The notes beneath the pieces were generated by a model. The model was not told the DNA's origin. It made no database searches and was given only the letters and a program-made list of their open reading frames with translations. Positions 11,659 to 25,834 of a DNA stretch of 64,000 bases are shown piece by piece (positions within the stretch are counted from its first letter, which is position 1; each line of letters opens with the position of its first letter). A program made the position numbers and the translations under genes. The stretch is taken from assembly GCF_000143415.4 (NCBI RefSeq), contig NW_003314262.1, positions 4,775,131 through 4,839,130 of the forward strand, read 5' to 3'. The stretch comes from Selaginella moellendorffii (Eukaryota > Streptophyta > Lycopodiopsida > Selaginellales > Selaginellaceae).

Positions 11659-12054
11659 CCATGACATGTCTAAATTTCTATTGAATAAAAAATCGTATAA
11701 AAAATATAAATAATATTGATACACAACCGTTCAATCTATAGGGTACATTTTTATTACTATTAAACTTAGATGCTTTATTTAGTTATCAGCAAACTGTTAG
11801 GACGTTTTGGAGTGCAAGCAGTCTGTGTATATCGAGAGTCTCTTGGCACTAGTTGCCATTCATGAGTGTTACCTTCTAAATTTAGATTTTAATTTTCTTG
11901 TCAACTTTTCCTAGGCTCATGTTTTCCTTTCTAAAGCTAAACATGAGTTGTTTAACCTGGTGAACATGAAGCTTGTAATCTGGATTTTGAATACTTACAA
12001 CCGCCAATGGATACAATATGTTTCCTCTGTGTGGCTGATGTGAAATCTTGTGCT

Positions 12055-12535
12055 TTTGATTATTTATATTGCTTTCTCTTATCATAAATATTTTTTTCTG
12101 AACTTCAGGCAATCCATAATAATTATTTAAACTATTAATAACATATTCTATTGTTATTTTTCATAATTTATAGACAATATCAACGATTTAATAATTTAAG
12201 AATGATGATATGTCAGCCTATCTTGAGGCACATATCTTTTGAAGAGGGAGAGAAAAACCAATTGTGAGAATAACAATACTGATCTCCTGCCATTATGATT
12301 ATCTATATTGCTTGCTCTTTTAACATAAATATTTTTTTATAAACGTCAGCAATAAATAACAATTATCTGAATTATTTATACATATTCTATTGTTATTTTT
12401 CATAATTTGTAGACAGTATCATCAACCTAATTGAAGAACAATGATATGTTAGCCTATCTTGAGGCACGTATCTTTTGAAGTGAGAGAGAACAAAAATTAT
12501 AAGAATAACAATATTGACCTCCTGCTCTCATAGCA
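12055..12535. repeat. two-copy tandem duplication, period about 240 bp
   Basis: Two consecutive units start with gattat(t/c)tatattgctt (near 12058 and 12297). Each contains acatattctattgttatttt and then a block reading agcctatcttgaggcac(a/g)tatcttttgaag. The copies differ by scattered substitutions and small indels, so the duplication is not recent. Confidence 0.8.
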
Positions 12536-15099
12536 GTAAGAAAAAATATCCAAAAGGATTTGCTGATAAATATTTTTCAATAATCATAAGCACATTCATG
12601 ACAGAAGCCAAAATGAGAAAAAAAACATGTGCAATCCAATCAAACAACCTTTAATTAGACTTGACATTCTTGTTTTTTAAAACCATAAGTGTTACATCCA
12701 CTATATGATCTTGAGGGTGAGCACAGACATGAAGACATCATTTCCAAAAGTGGTTTGTATTACTACAATATATGTAGTGGTGGTTCATGATTTAACATCA
12801 TCATTCAACATCAGAAAGATGCTGTCAATATATAGCTCTAATCTTCATTCAAATTGCACTTTGTTTATATGTTGGTTGCTCAAAGATTAGGGCTATTGGA
12901 TGAGGAACAAATGGTTGATGATGATAATCAAATTGACATTCCTGCAATTAAATATCATAGTAAACAATAAAATTAATAACAATCTTGAGAAAGTATGAAA
13001 TCTTTGACATCCTCATGAATGCCCCGTACACGTCGTGCCCCGGACATGTCCGGCCTCGGATTTATCTGGCCTTGGATACATCTGAGTTTTATTTTAACAC
13101 GTGGCATGGCCTTTGGTTTGATCTCATAGAGTTTTATGGTTTTCAATGTGTGCCACATTGACACATGGCATGCACTTTGGTTTGTGCTCTTTGGCTTTTT
13201 CTCATAGTTAGAGTTTAGTGTCCTTGACCTTGTATGCCATGTGACATACATATGTTTGGACTTGCTTGCTATGCCACGTGGTGACAATCACAACACATTC
13301 TTTGTGACTTATATCCTAAAGGCAGAAATGTTCTTTGTAAATACCTAAATACTAAGAATATTTTGATACTCAGAATATTACCTCTCCTTGTAGGGATTGG
13401 CATTTGCATGAGCATACAAACACAAGAACAAGAGAGGGTTGAGGCTAGAGCCTCAACAAGTGGTGACTCCATTGGAGATGAGAATTGATTTAAAACAAGA
13501 ATCCGTAAGAACAAGAAAAACTATGCTAAGAACCAAGATCCTAGGGTTCAAAAGCGATGGTGAATCCATCCACACCTCCTAGGTCATGCCACACTCCTAC
13601 TTGACCATTGGAAACTGAGAAATGGATTCCTAGGGTTCTACATATAGTTTAGGTCCAAAGCTCTCATAGAAGTGCTGTTCTTGGACCTCATACAGTGCCT
13701 CACCCTTATAGAAGCTTTCTCATCTTTATTACGAGCTAGATTCCTACACTATAATCTCAGCAAGAGGGTTCACTTAACAACAGTAACCTATTCATTTTCT
13801 AATATAAACTCTTCATTAAAAACTGTTTGTAAAAAACTAGACCACTAGCAATAGCAGAAAATCAAGAAGATTGATGCAGTCTTTGTTGCCACCACCCTCA
13901 TTGCCACTTGCCACACCATCCATATTTTACAATGAGCAATGAAGCTGCCCCTCTTTGAGCTAGATGTGGGGATCTTAATGGATAACCACATAGCTGCATT
14001 CTTATCATATTGCTTCAACAACCATGTCCTAAATGACCTTGGTAAGCTTGAAGTGTTCTCTCAATCCATGTGCAGCTGAGCATGATGCTGGGTGGTTGCA
14101 TTGGAGCCAAAAGAGAAGTAGGACTTTAAGTCACTACTCACGTCCTTCCAAAGCATATTCTCTCATGAGATCCAGTAGCTCATGCAAGATTTTTTTAGGT
14201 TCTGGTAAGGTGCAAATGAATCACTCTTCAATTATACCACTTGATTCAAAGATTTTTGAAAAATTTGCTTGGACCAAAAGACCATAAAGGAGGAGGCAAT
14301 TGGTGTCTTAGCTTACATCCAGCGCTGTGTTGAAAAGCGCTGGATGGAGTTTTTTGTTGTATCTCCTGGTGCAAGTAAGACGTTTTAGTGTGCTGGATCA
14401 AGCAAAAAAAAACTGGAGTAAATGGCAGCTTGCATGCCATGAGTGAATGTTGATGGTGCTGCTTCAATAGCTCCTTGCTGAAGAATCTTGTGGTAACTTC
14501 TAGATGATGATGGTGTGCCTCTGGATGAGCTGCTGTCAAGGAGGATATAGCTCCAGGTGGGGACGCTAATAGCATGCTGTATCGTGAGTGTTTGAGTAGC
14601 ATTCATCACACTAGCATGGATGATGTGTCTCTGCTAGGAGTCTCAGGGCATAGATCTCCTTTTCAAGCTTGAGCTACTGTTCTTGCTGCTGTTGGAGAAG
14701 AGTCTTGTACTCTTTGAACTTAGCAAGTGTAGTTTCCATTGCTGCAAGCATCTACTTAGATGCTAACTAGACAATCTACTGTGGTGTGATGGTGCAAGCA
14801 GCAGTACAAGGATGATCTCCTAAGAGGCCCTGGACATGCTCCTCAGTGAAAGAAACCCCCAGCTCTCAAAACATCTCTGTCTCAAGCTTGGCAGTGTGAG
14901 CATATACATCTTGGCATATTTGATGTCGTCTCTTTACCACTTTTTGCTGCAATCTGGGTCTTTTGTGAGTAGCTCTAGGAATCGAGTAGCAATTGGAGGA
15001 AATGGCTAGAGTGTCCAGCCCAGCTTTTTCTCCCACTATACCAGCACATCTAGTCCAGGTCATGAGCACAAAGGCATCATCAGATCCTAGAGCATTCAT

Positions 15100-15225
15100 C
15101 AAATGCAACTGCAAATTTGTGTGTGTGAAGTGGCTGCAACTTGGCTGGATCTTTATGGCTTAGATGACACATCCAATGTCTCCATCATGCTAGCAGAGTC
15201 AGTGCAGGAAACTAGAGCCAAAGAT
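15100..15225. repeat. direct repeat, copy 1 (partner at 16597-16722)
   Basis: A roughly 125-bp block reading gtggctgcaacttggctgga and then acacatccaatgtctccatcatg recurs about 1.5 kb downstream with around 15 percent divergence. Both copies are in the same orientation and end in a 'gaaac(t/c)(a/g)gagc(c/a)aaagatgg' string. They could be parts of a decayed long terminal repeat or internal repeats of an element; no boundaries were found. Confidence 0.65.
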
Positions 15226-16596
15226 GGAAGAATTGTTGAGCCAAAGAGGCCAAATTGTTGATCTTGTCCATTGGAAACATATTGTCACCATTCTTGAGCA
15301 TATGCTTCAACATTTTTTGAGAATCTTGAATGCGGTGCCCATGATTTGTGAAGAGATTCTAGAGTGTCCACTGACCTGAAGGAAGGTCTCATGGTAGTAG
15401 AGTCTGGTTGAGTAAAGCAAGAGTGACTATGTGGTAGTAAACTTCCTATGGCACACTTTCCTTGTATGCCACAAGATCCAGATGCTCCTCAGCTACTTGT
15501 GCAGCCCCATTGATGGAATACTCACACAAAGAAGTTCCCCATAGGGACTGGCTATTGCTAGTAGGAATCATGCACATGTGCAGAAATAGGATCGTTGTAG
15601 CAGATGCCAGCTGGATGAACATCAACACTTTGTAAGGCTGCTAGATTTTTCCCAATGACTGAAAGCGAGTTCTTTTCCTTTAACAACAGCACTTCTCCAC
15701 CTCCAGGAGCAGCCAACATAGGGAGCGGAGGCACTCCAATCTCACCATAGTATCATTCGTGCATTCAGATTCTCTCAACACCATGAACTTTGCATCGATG
15801 TGCCTAATTTGAGTATGAGTTCAAGTGGCATCTATGGCACTCTACAAGACTCCCTCTCCCTCCAGAGCATGCTCTATCACAGCCACATTTAGTGGGAGCC
15901 AACAACACCGCATTCTTTGCTAGCGGTGACTTATTTTTCACTTTTTCTTTGTTTTTCTTTTCTTTGTTTTTCTACTTTCTTTCATCTTCTATTTTCTTTC
16001 TAGGACAAGGCTCTCTCCTGCAACAAGTTCCAGCCTGGGCTGTGGTCATGAGGTGGCATCAATCCCAATCATATGGGAGCTCATTGCATTTTCTTGACTC
16101 TGTCTCTATTTGTTTCTAGGTTCTTTTCATTCCCTTCAATCCACACTCTATTCTATTTCCATTCAATCAAAGTTACAAAATCATCCCTCAATCACATCCT
16201 ACATCATTGCCCATACCACAATCTAGATGCTGAATTTAAATCGTTCTAATTTTCTCTATATGACATCAGTCTTTTATTAGATATCTTTTAATGGCCATTC
16301 TAAGCTATTATTAGCAGTAGCAATCAGAAGGTTCAGATAAGCAAGTCTTATGCGATTGGAAGGAGTCCTATAGAGTGCCCTAAGTGCCACTAGAACTCAT
16401 ATTCAGATTTTCACATTGATGCAAAGTTTGTAGTGTCGAGAGAATTCTGAATGTACAAACAATGCTGCTGTGAGATTTGGAGTGCCTTGGTTCTTTGTGC
16501 TGGCTGCTCCTAGAGGTAGAAAAGTGATGTTGTCAAAGGAAAGACTCATCTTAGTCGCTGGGAGAAATCTGGCAGCCTTACAAAGTGTTAATGTCC

Positions 16597-16722
16597 TCAA
16601 ATGTAGTTGCGGATTTGTGTGTGCAAAGTTGCTGCAACTTGGCTAAATCTTTGTGGCCTAGAAGACACGTCCAAAGTCTCCATCATGATAGGAGAGTCAA
16701 TGCTAGAAACCGGAGCAAAAGA
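16597..16722. repeat. direct repeat, copy 2 (partner at 15100-15225)
   Basis: Second copy of the block described at 15100-15225, same orientation, starting in gcggatttgtgtgtgcaaag. Confidence 0.65.
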
Positions 16723-17984
16723 TGGTTTTAGCTTAGATGAAATTATGGTTTAAATGATATTGGATTATCAATGAGATAATGAAAATGAACATAACTTTAG
16801 CATAAAAGCCTAAAACATTGGTGGTACATTTGTGGTTGCTTCCAACATATTTATTGGAGCCAAAGCAAAGCCAAAGATGGTTTCTAGTTAAGACGGGATT
16901 ATGGTATAGATGATATATTTAAAGGATGAGTTGATTAGGTTAAGGCAAACAAGAATCATTCAAGAATATGTAAATGCATTTACAGCCAAAAGGATTAGAT
17001 ATGGGTGACATAAATGTTTTCTATGTATTCATTTCAGCTTCCTTTGCATACACGTGGCATTAAATTTAGGGTAAAGTGATACATTGGAACTCTACAAATT
17101 ACAAGGAGACATTAGATATCAATACATATAAAGGGAATTCAGTTGGGTTCAAGTCCATATTTAGAAAAAAATTCAAACCTACAATAACATATTAAAAGAG
17201 GAAATTTAAAAGGAGTTTCTTTAAGAATGAGCCCTTAGCCTTTTAGAGAAGCATCTCGGACTTCATCTCAGGTCCATCTCTAACTCTATCTCAGAATCCA
17301 TCTTAGGTTCATATCGGGTCCATCTAAGTAGTCTAGAGAATAATTAATGTTACCATTGCAATAAAATTGGTCATTTTGCGAGAGAATATTCATACTCAAA
17401 CAGTTAATATGACCATTAAAATAGCTGAACTCATAATTAAGGTGTGTGACCTAGTCCTTAACTCAAAGTTACATAAGTAATTTTGGTAGAGTCGCTTGCA
17501 ACATATACTAACTCTTTAAGAGAAGCTTAGAGGTAATTTTATTAATATTCTTATTGATATTAGTGTATAGTTGTAGACTACTAATACAATTGTTAAAGTA
17601 TGACACCTTAATCCTCCTTCTCCCTATGGCTCTACTCACATCTGGTCCCACGAGAGCAAAATATCAAGGACTCCACACTTTGTACCTTGAGCTAGAGCAT
17701 AGAGAGAGAGAGAGCTTAGAAATATTCTAAGAATCAGATTATTTTATCTCTCTTAAGATGCCCATGGTTGCAACATGTGACCACAATGGATCACCACAAA
17801 CTCGGATGTGGCAAGAATCCATGACCAAGTTGAATAAGTTTGATGCTAAGAGCTAGTAACTGTTGCAAATGATAGAAATAGAAAAAAGACATTATACATA
17901 CATTCTTCAATAGGGATCGGGGGGGGGCTATAAGGGGTTTCAAACATATAGTAGGGTTAGTGGGTAGCTTGGGTCTAAGTCCAA

Positions 17985-18310
17985 GTTCTATATTATATTA
18001 GTTGGTAGAGTACTCATATCCTTGCGTTAGGATGCTGAAATAGTGCCAAACTCTATTTGGCTCCATTTTGCTTACTAGTTCTAGCATTAGGATGTTAGAT
18101 GCTCTACAATTGCTCCAAATCACTCAGCACCTCTATTCTTTTGCTCATTAAGTTGTATACTTAGAAGTTATTTTATGCTCCACTTTCTTCAATGCTTTGG
18201 AGTTTGGCTTTGTCCCTTCATTCAGTGGCCGAATGCTCTAAAACTTGGGTTTTGCTCTATTATCCTTGGACACGTGGTATGTGATATATGGCATATGGAG
18301 GGTTTAGGTT
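17985..18310 (+). repeat. dispersed repeat, copy A (inverted partner at 45735-46085)
   Basis: The reverse complement of this block matches 45735-46085. Shared strings include catcctaatgctagaacta, a run of 'agtatacaact(t)aa' type, and a '(a)taaaccctc(c/t)at(a/g)tgccatat' end. Divergence is moderate and indels are common. This marks a mobile or formerly mobile family of at least 330 bp in this genome. Confidence 0.7.
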
Positions 18311-20804
18311 CCATTTCATGATTATCCTATGATAAATAACAACAAAGAGTAAAAAGCATTTGCAATATAATGCTAAAGTTAGGAAAAATGACAAAGAGAG
18401 GAAAAAAAGGAAAAAGAAGAAAAAAAGAAAAGGGAAAACAAGATATAAACTTGGACTTCAGCCTTGTAAGTTTCCACACCTCTAAAAAACATTTTGAACA
18501 TGCCTAACTCATCCTCTAAAGTTTCATGGAAGAAAGTGAAGTGAAGTGAATATATTGCATAATGAGTATATGCGAAAAGAGATGAAAATTGTATGACAAG
18601 ATAGATGGAATGGAAGCCATGTTGTGATAGATGGTAAAGAAGAGGACCATGTGTAATATGATGTAGCAAGACTAGAAGTAGTAGCCAATATTCTATCCGG
18701 ATTTTATATAGAGCGTGCTGCAACTTAGGATAATTTTTTGACATTCAAAAAGTTTAATTTCTATTGTATTGTATTGTTGAAAGTTTGCTTGATAGAGTGA
18801 TGTTGAAAGATCCCAAGTACCATATGTGTATAGTGTGGAAAGGATGAAAAATAGAGATAAGGTATTTGTGATGAAATGCAATGGCTGTAAAAGGGAATAA
18901 ATGTAAGTGGATGGGAATGAAGAGGAGGATGTGCTACTAAAAGTGATAGGGATAGAACCTAAGAACAAAGGGAAAAAGCTGGGAAATGAATGAAATCTTG
19001 GAAAAGTGGAGTTAAGGCCACTCCAAAGCTAGAATATAAGTTTGAGCTTGCATCTATAAGAGAAGGTTGCCTAGAAAGATGGAAAAACAAGTGAAAAAAA
19101 AGAAGTAAAGAAAAGAAAACTGAAAAACCAAAGAGAGGAGAGATTTCACCACAAGTGAAGATGGTAGTGAATTAAGCTTTTCCTGAGTGTGTTCATGAGG
19201 AAGTTTGCCTCTAGAGGACAAAGGGAATCCTGGAGAATGCCCTAGATTCCACAAAAAGTCAAGTTGAAGTTAGGCATAATGTTATGATCCAGCGCAAAAA
19301 GACAAAGATCTAGTTGCCCTAGACTATGCTACGCCACCTCTTGAGGTTCCTCACCACCCAACCACCCCCGAGCTACCTCAAAAGCTCCATTGCGCCGCCG
19401 CTCCACTGTGATCCCTAGGGTAGGTTAAGTCCCTTACCCTAACATGCCTTAATATACCCTTGAGCCTCCCTTTGACCGAAGTTGACCACGTAGTCAAAGC
19501 TGGTGCCTAACACAATGATCCAAAGCTTGTGATGTCAAGAGAGTCTGGGATTGCAAGAGACATCAATATAAGACTTTGAGTATGATGTCTAGTTGTGCTG
19601 GCTGCTCTTGGATGTGGAATGTTGGTGCTTCTGAAGAGGAGAAAGTCACCTTGAGTGTTTGTAGAAGTCTAGTGGGAGAACAAAGTGTCAATGCATAGGA
19701 AAGCTACTGTGACAGTGGTTGAATTGGATCTCCATGATGAGAATGGTGTTTGTGAAGGCCCCATACTTAAGGACACCATAGTGAGAATTGGAGATGAAAT
19801 GAAGAAACCTAAAGCTGTATGACTATGTGATGCCATGTTAAAGCGATTGAATGGTGACTCCAAGGTGATGTGGAGCTGCTGCAGACTGAAGAAGGCTCCT
19901 TTGAGTGTTGTAGAAGTCATAAAAAGACTCCTAAGTGTGGCAAATAGGTTGGAGTTGTGTTGCCATAACTTTGAGGGATGTGCCACATTGTGCTCCATAG
20001 CTAGCATGTGCCATATCCAAATGGTGTTGTGAGTGGCTTAGATCCTTGAGTGAGGCTCTTTGCTAGTGAGGAAAAAGATTTAGAGCTAAGATAGTAGATT
20101 GAGTGGTGATAAGAGTGTTGTCCATCAAGCTTGTGGGGATCCATGATAAAGTACATGGATTTGTGAGTGTGTCTTAGAAAGGTGAAGTTAGTAAACATGG
20201 TGGATATGAGGTCCAAATAAAGGACTCTAGAAAGTTAGAATCTCCTCAGCAGGCCACTTGTTAGGAATTGTGTGATCCATGTTGTTCAATTTGTGTGGTT
20301 GAAGGAGATTCTGCCATGAGTGTGGAGGCTAGTGTCTTTGAGTTCCCAAAGTCTCTTGATCACTGAAAGTCATGGCCATGACTACTGAAACACCAACAAT
20401 GTAATCACCCTCAATCACTACTTTCATGTTGTCCTTAACTCCAAGCTCGGCTAAAATTTCATCTGCTGTTGTTGAGAAGGCTATGAACTCCTATGAAGCT
20501 TGGTCCTCAAATAAAGAGGTTGAGAAGTTGGTCATTACCGGTAGGAAAGATCACCACCTTTTGCTGCCATGAGCTGTGGAATGGAGCAAGGAGAAGAGCT
20601 GCATAGGATTGGCATGTGGCTGGATAAGAGCCTCCTCTTGAACCGTTGGAAGTGCCCATGGCAAAACAGTCTAATCAAGTTTTCTCACCATGGGGATTTG
20701 ACATATCTCTAAAATTGTGGTTGAAGCTTATATTGATGCAAATTCTGATTGTGACGGGGATTGTATAGCATTAGAGTAGATGGTTGTGGATGGTTCAGTA
20801 GTAG

Positions 20805-20842
20805 CATTGGGTGTAGAAACAATGTGGATGCTAAATCTGGCA
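20805..20842. repeat. short direct repeat, partner at 21194-21231
   Basis: gggtgtagaaacaatgtgga and the following 'tgctaaatctggca' recur about 390 bp downstream with three to four changes. Of unknown origin. Confidence 0.55.
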
Positions 20843-23589
20843 TCACATCCATCTACACTTGGGCATATGCTACTATCAATCCAAGGGATCTCATCACTAG
20901 TGGATTTCATGGTGGTGGACTTTCAGCAAATGAACTTACACTCCCTCACCAATCTTATCATCTTGGGATGCATATGGCACCTCCAAGCCAATATTGAGAC
21001 ATACTGAAAGAAGGGGATGATGCAAATTAATGACAAGATCACCACCAATAAGCTCTACAATGCTCATAGTTGTTTTTTGATGGAGAAGATTTCTACTCCT
21101 ACTTCAAAGCTTGAGCCCCAAGTGGACTGCTTTTCCAACTAAATTGGGCTTTTATCTTCCTTGAGCTCCTCAACACTCCATCACTGCCAGAAAGCACTGG
21201 GTGTAGAAATAATGTGGATGCTATTTCTGGCAATAGATATGGGGAACACCATTCCTTAATACCCCTTCTTCGATCCCCATAAAGTCCCTCTCCATCTTTA
21301 GCAATGCTCACCAACATTACCACTGGTATAGGTTCTAAAGGTCTATCCACTAAGTCCCACTAACTTTTAGTACTTCCTCACTATATAACTATGCCTTTAG
21401 TCCTTAAGTAAAAGAACCATTCTTCTTCCTTTTTATAGTCCAAGACTTTAGAATGACATTTCAAAACATCGTGGCCCAACACAAACTTCATAAGTACATC
21501 CCCCATCTTTTGCCACTAGGGTTCCCCAATTATGTGGTTAGCTTGAGGTTCCAATAAGCCCCATAAAGTATCTAAGTAGGTAATGCCACCCACACTTGGA
21601 TTGGGAGCCTTCGACTCAATGGTTATATCATCACTCACCATGTAAATGTAATTTTCCTTAGTCACACTAGCCTTTCCTAGCCAAATTAGTTCCATTGGAG
21701 TCCTCTCTTTATTATCCCATAGAGACTTACTAAACTTCCCAGGTTTTGGGAGACGATCACTTTAGGCTTTCACCCTTGGACTTGGATTTAAACTCGGAAT
21801 CCAAATTAGACTTGGATCCAGACTTTGTTTTAGTCTTGGTTTTGGTCTTAGCTTTTATTTTGAACTCCATTTTAGACTTCATCTTGGACTCTTTTTTAGA
21901 CTCCTTCTCGGACTCTTACTCAAGCTTGGTCCCAACACTTTTATATGTCATAACACTTGTGATGTGTTGGTCTCGTCCCTTTCTAGAAATTTGCTTATTG
22001 ATCATTTTGTGTTCATTCCTTGAGCATTCTTTTGGGAGTTCCATTCTCACTTACAACTTTCCAAGTAGAAATTTTTAGTCCAAACATGTTACACTTGTTA
22101 AATTTCCCCTTTGGCCATTACCACATAACACTCTTTCAGCCCCACTTTGGGATTTAAGGATTTATATCTTACAAGTAAGTTCCTTTTCCTTGCTCATTGA
22201 TGGAGTGGTTTTGATTGTGCATTGTTAGAGCTACTATTAATATCCATCTAGAAGTGGCTGAAGTGTGGAGTTATTAATAAATGGATGCTTTTAGACATGT
22301 TATTTCTTGAACACATTGGCTCCTAAGAGGTTAAAGTTCTAGATGGAGGCAATAATGCTATTCCATCGAGTGTGTGTTTGCCTTGCAATGGGTACACCAT
22401 TAATAGAGTTGTTTTGATGCTATCTATATTTATTGAAGTCTTAGCATTTTAAGCTCTTGAAGAATGATAATTTGTTGTTGGTGCCGTTGCAAGAGAATTT
22501 GTTATTGACACTCAATGAGGTCTTTATATTAGTGAAATTTTGTAATGATAGTTTCCAACACTGATGGTATTCTCTCTTCCATGACTTTAGGAGTAGGTTA
22601 GCAAAAAATCATTGTGATTGGATGCTTCAAGAGGTGGCTAGATTTATATTAGACAACCTAAGAGACAAGGCAAAATTCCTTCTCAACTTCCTTTATATAC
22701 TCAAAAGCTAGACAACACTTGATATTCTTACACTTAATGTTTGTGTTGGATGGGTAGCTTCAATCCTTGGACAAAGGCAGTAACCACAATCTACTTTGTG
22801 AGGTTTGGGATTTGGGTGAGGCATAGCTTTCAATGTTTCTTGAACTACTAGATATACTTAATAATAGACTCATATAGTGCTTGGTAGAAAGAAAAGAGCT
22901 CAGTTTGAAACTATTGAAGACCCTTCAATAAAACAAAATGATTTTGCTTGCCTACATCCATTGTGACATTATAAATTCCACTATATGACTTTATGTTGAT
23001 GAAACTCTAAGTAGGAAGAGGTTTTATCTCAAAGTTTTACCTTTTTCACTATTTCCTGATGTAAGAAATAGTGTAGTTATTAAAAAAACATTTTAGGGCA
23101 ATATAAGGGTTTAATAACTTGCCCAACAGCATTTGGCGGTAAAAAAAAGGAAAAAAATTTGAATATTAAATTTATCTTTTTTTTTTAAATACTATAAGCC
23201 AATAGATACTAAATATTTTTAGTTCATACAATTAAATATCTTGTTCTAGTTTTTAATAGGAAAAATATATTGGACACTATTATTAATTTATCTTAGCTTA
23301 TTTATTCAAGAGATATAAATATAAGATCAAGAAAACCTATGATAGAAACTCAGAAAGGAAATTATAAATGACCAAAAGTTAGTTATAAACTCAGTTTCTA
23401 TCTTTATCTTTCTATACGTGAAAAAACCAATGTACAACTATATTAAATATATTCTTGTTCAACAAATGCCAGAGTTAATAGTTCTTTAGTCTTGTTTTTA
23501 GTAATCTAAAGATTACTTTAGATATTTAGTTATATACATTAAGTTTGTGATTGTCTTTTCTTAAAGATACTAAGAATCTATCACAATAA

Positions 23590-24330
23590 GGAGGAGTTGC
23601 TGAACTTTCTAGGCTGCCGGATCCAGCCAATCGCAGCCGTTCAATGGGGGGTAACTGTAAAGGGGTTATTTTCTTAACCACGTGTTAGTGAATAATCGCG
23701 CTGATGTTTACTCCCGGCCAATAGGAGGCGGCCAAGCTGCATGTGGCGGGAGAAGAAGGTGTGGCAACACGTGGCACATGCAAAGTGTTGACTGGAACTG
23801 TGTCTTTCCTGAAATTGCTATTGTCGTCCAAACTTACATACAGATTTTTCTTGAGATCTTTTGAATTTTAAATTTTCCTGCAGAAATCGCCACCATCACT
23901 CCCGACATGGAGCACCACTGCTTTAGAGAAAGGGCAGGAGAGCGATGCACTCAAGTAAATGGCCAGTGAAGCTGCGGCTCTTGAATCTCCCTGACAAAGA
24001 TCCCACTCAATCGCCACAGCAATCCCCGCGGGAACAACCACCAGCAGCAGATCCGGAGCTTGATGGGATGCCTTTCTACAGTCTCGCCACCATCGCTCCT
24101 GGCATTCTCCACCACTGCTTGAGGGAAAGGGTGTAGCACTAGAGGAGAGCGAGTAAATGGCCAGTGAAGCTGCGGCTCCCAGTCCCTGCCAACAGCAGAT
24201 TCGGAGCCACGGGCTCTAGATCCACTCCCGAGCCCCCAGCGGCAGCAACGGCACCTCTGCCAACGACAACAGAAGTGAGCGTGGCCACTGGAGAGGAGCT
24301 CTCATACGTTTTTCTTCTTTGTAATGATTA
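23590..24330. other. GC-rich island with G-boxes and an internal duplication, no gene
   Basis: This island stands out from AT-rich flanks. It contains two CACGTG G-boxes (about 23679 and 23769), a CCAAT-like motif between them, and a roughly 100-bp direct repeat (23890-23988 and 24090-24185). The repeat shares agtaaatggccagtgaagct and a 'caccactgctt(t/g)ag(a/g)gaaaggg' string. Open frames are short (61-63 codons) and run through the repeat. It looks like an orphan promoter or 5' gene fragment. Confidence 0.45.
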
Positions 24331-25834
24331 TTAATGATGTATTGATCGGGCAATTACAGTAATGACATGGGCATGAAACTTACATTTTAAACATGAGGTT
24401 AACGGTTACCATTAAACACCTTTATGAATATTTATTTTTAAGTGAACATTTTTAATGCTTTACTAATAAAATAATCAACTTTATCTAAACTTATTCTGTT
24501 TTATAAATTATTATAATCTTTGAATATTTTAGGTCACAATGAAATTTTATAATTTAAGTTAACAGTATTTGTAAATATAATAAGAAAACTGCATTCTAGG
24601 ATAATCTTATTTTGTAAGAATAAACTAAAATATATTCAATAGCCTATTTAAATATCACTATAACATATGAAACCCAACACCAAATAATAGTATATCAAAT
24701 GTAGGTTGACTTCGTTTTATGGATGTAGTTTTATAAATGTGTAGGATCATGAGCAAAATTTCAAGTGTTAATGCATCAACAATAGGAGTACATATTATAT
24801 TTTTTTATGTGGCTCTAGCTACTTACAATCTAACTCATTCAGAAAAACTAAAATAATGTATGCAATACTTGATTAAAGTAGTAATATTTTAAATTCTTTT
24901 TCCTATAATACTATGGAATTACAATTTCTATAGCATATATATTTATAAAATATTTTGTTAGTAATTATTTTCTTGACTGGATATGGGTCATAATATATTA
25001 ATGTAAACTTATTGTTTAAGTAAAAAGCATAATTAAGTAATATCTTGCTAATAAAAATGGGTAATAATTATTGTTAGTAATTATTCTCTTCTGTTTGATA
25101 AAATCTTAATATAAGTTTATCCGAACTAGAAATAAAATTTACATATAACATATTTTTAATAATAGAAATTTCATTTTTACTTTTTCTGGGTCGGATATTT
25201 TTCCAAATAATAATTTGTATCTAATATTTTTATTAATGAATATTTATTCTTACTTGCCTAGAAATATATTTTGTTGTAAATATTTATATTATTAAGTTTA
25301 CAAGAATTGATTTTTATATTCACCCAATTCTTCTTTCAAAGTGGAATACAATATTTGTTTTTGTGATACTATTCCAATTTCGTTTTTAATATAAAAAAAA
25401 TATTTTGCTAACTAGGCAGCATATGCTGGGCAAATGCTAGTGTTTAGTAAGTAAAAGTGTTTTGTTAACTAAACTTTAATCTAATGTCTTGACAAAAAAC
25501 ACGCTTATAGGATCAGCTACACGACGTTTGCTCCTCCGGATTTAGGAGACGAGCTCGGACACGTCCACTTTCTTCCGCTCCTTGGATGGCCGCCTGGCCG
25601 CCTAACATTTAAACACCTAAAGGGCAAAAGGCAAATGCCTATGCCATTTTTCTCGGGACCATCAATGTTAGATCGGATGAATCACACGAAACAATCGCCA
25701 AATTTGCAGTTGATTTCGTTTGTCTTCGACTTTAACAAGAGAATCTCCCGAGCGTGCTTCATTCTCGAAAGTCCCTGTACACCACCGTGCTACTTTCTCA
25801 TCGCTAAAACCTCAAAAACATTTGCCAAGTTTTC

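Larger units (their letters stand above)
11659..25834. other. long gene-poor repeat region
   Basis: About 14 kb in which I support no complete gene. It contains the tandem duplication at 12055-12535, direct repeats near 15.1/16.6 kb and 20.8/21.2 kb, a copy of a dispersed repeat at 17985-18310, purine-rich tracts near 17.7 and 18.4 kb, and the GC-rich island at 23.6-24.3 kb (all listed separately). Composition between about 13 and 22 kb is intermediate (not as AT-rich as the flanks), which suggests decayed non-autonomous retroelements. I saw no reverse transcriptase or integrase motif in any frame. From 24.3 to 25.5 kb it is extremely AT-rich. Confidence 0.5.

Noticed and set aside
13040-13053. 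Perfect 14-bp palindrome ccggacatgtccgg
   Set aside because: Isolated, with no gene or repeat context; likely chance or a repeat remnant.
19279-19513. Possible solo LTR (tgtta…taaca ends)
   Set aside because: No matching target-site duplication was seen and the flanks differ; the ends are too short to be convincing.
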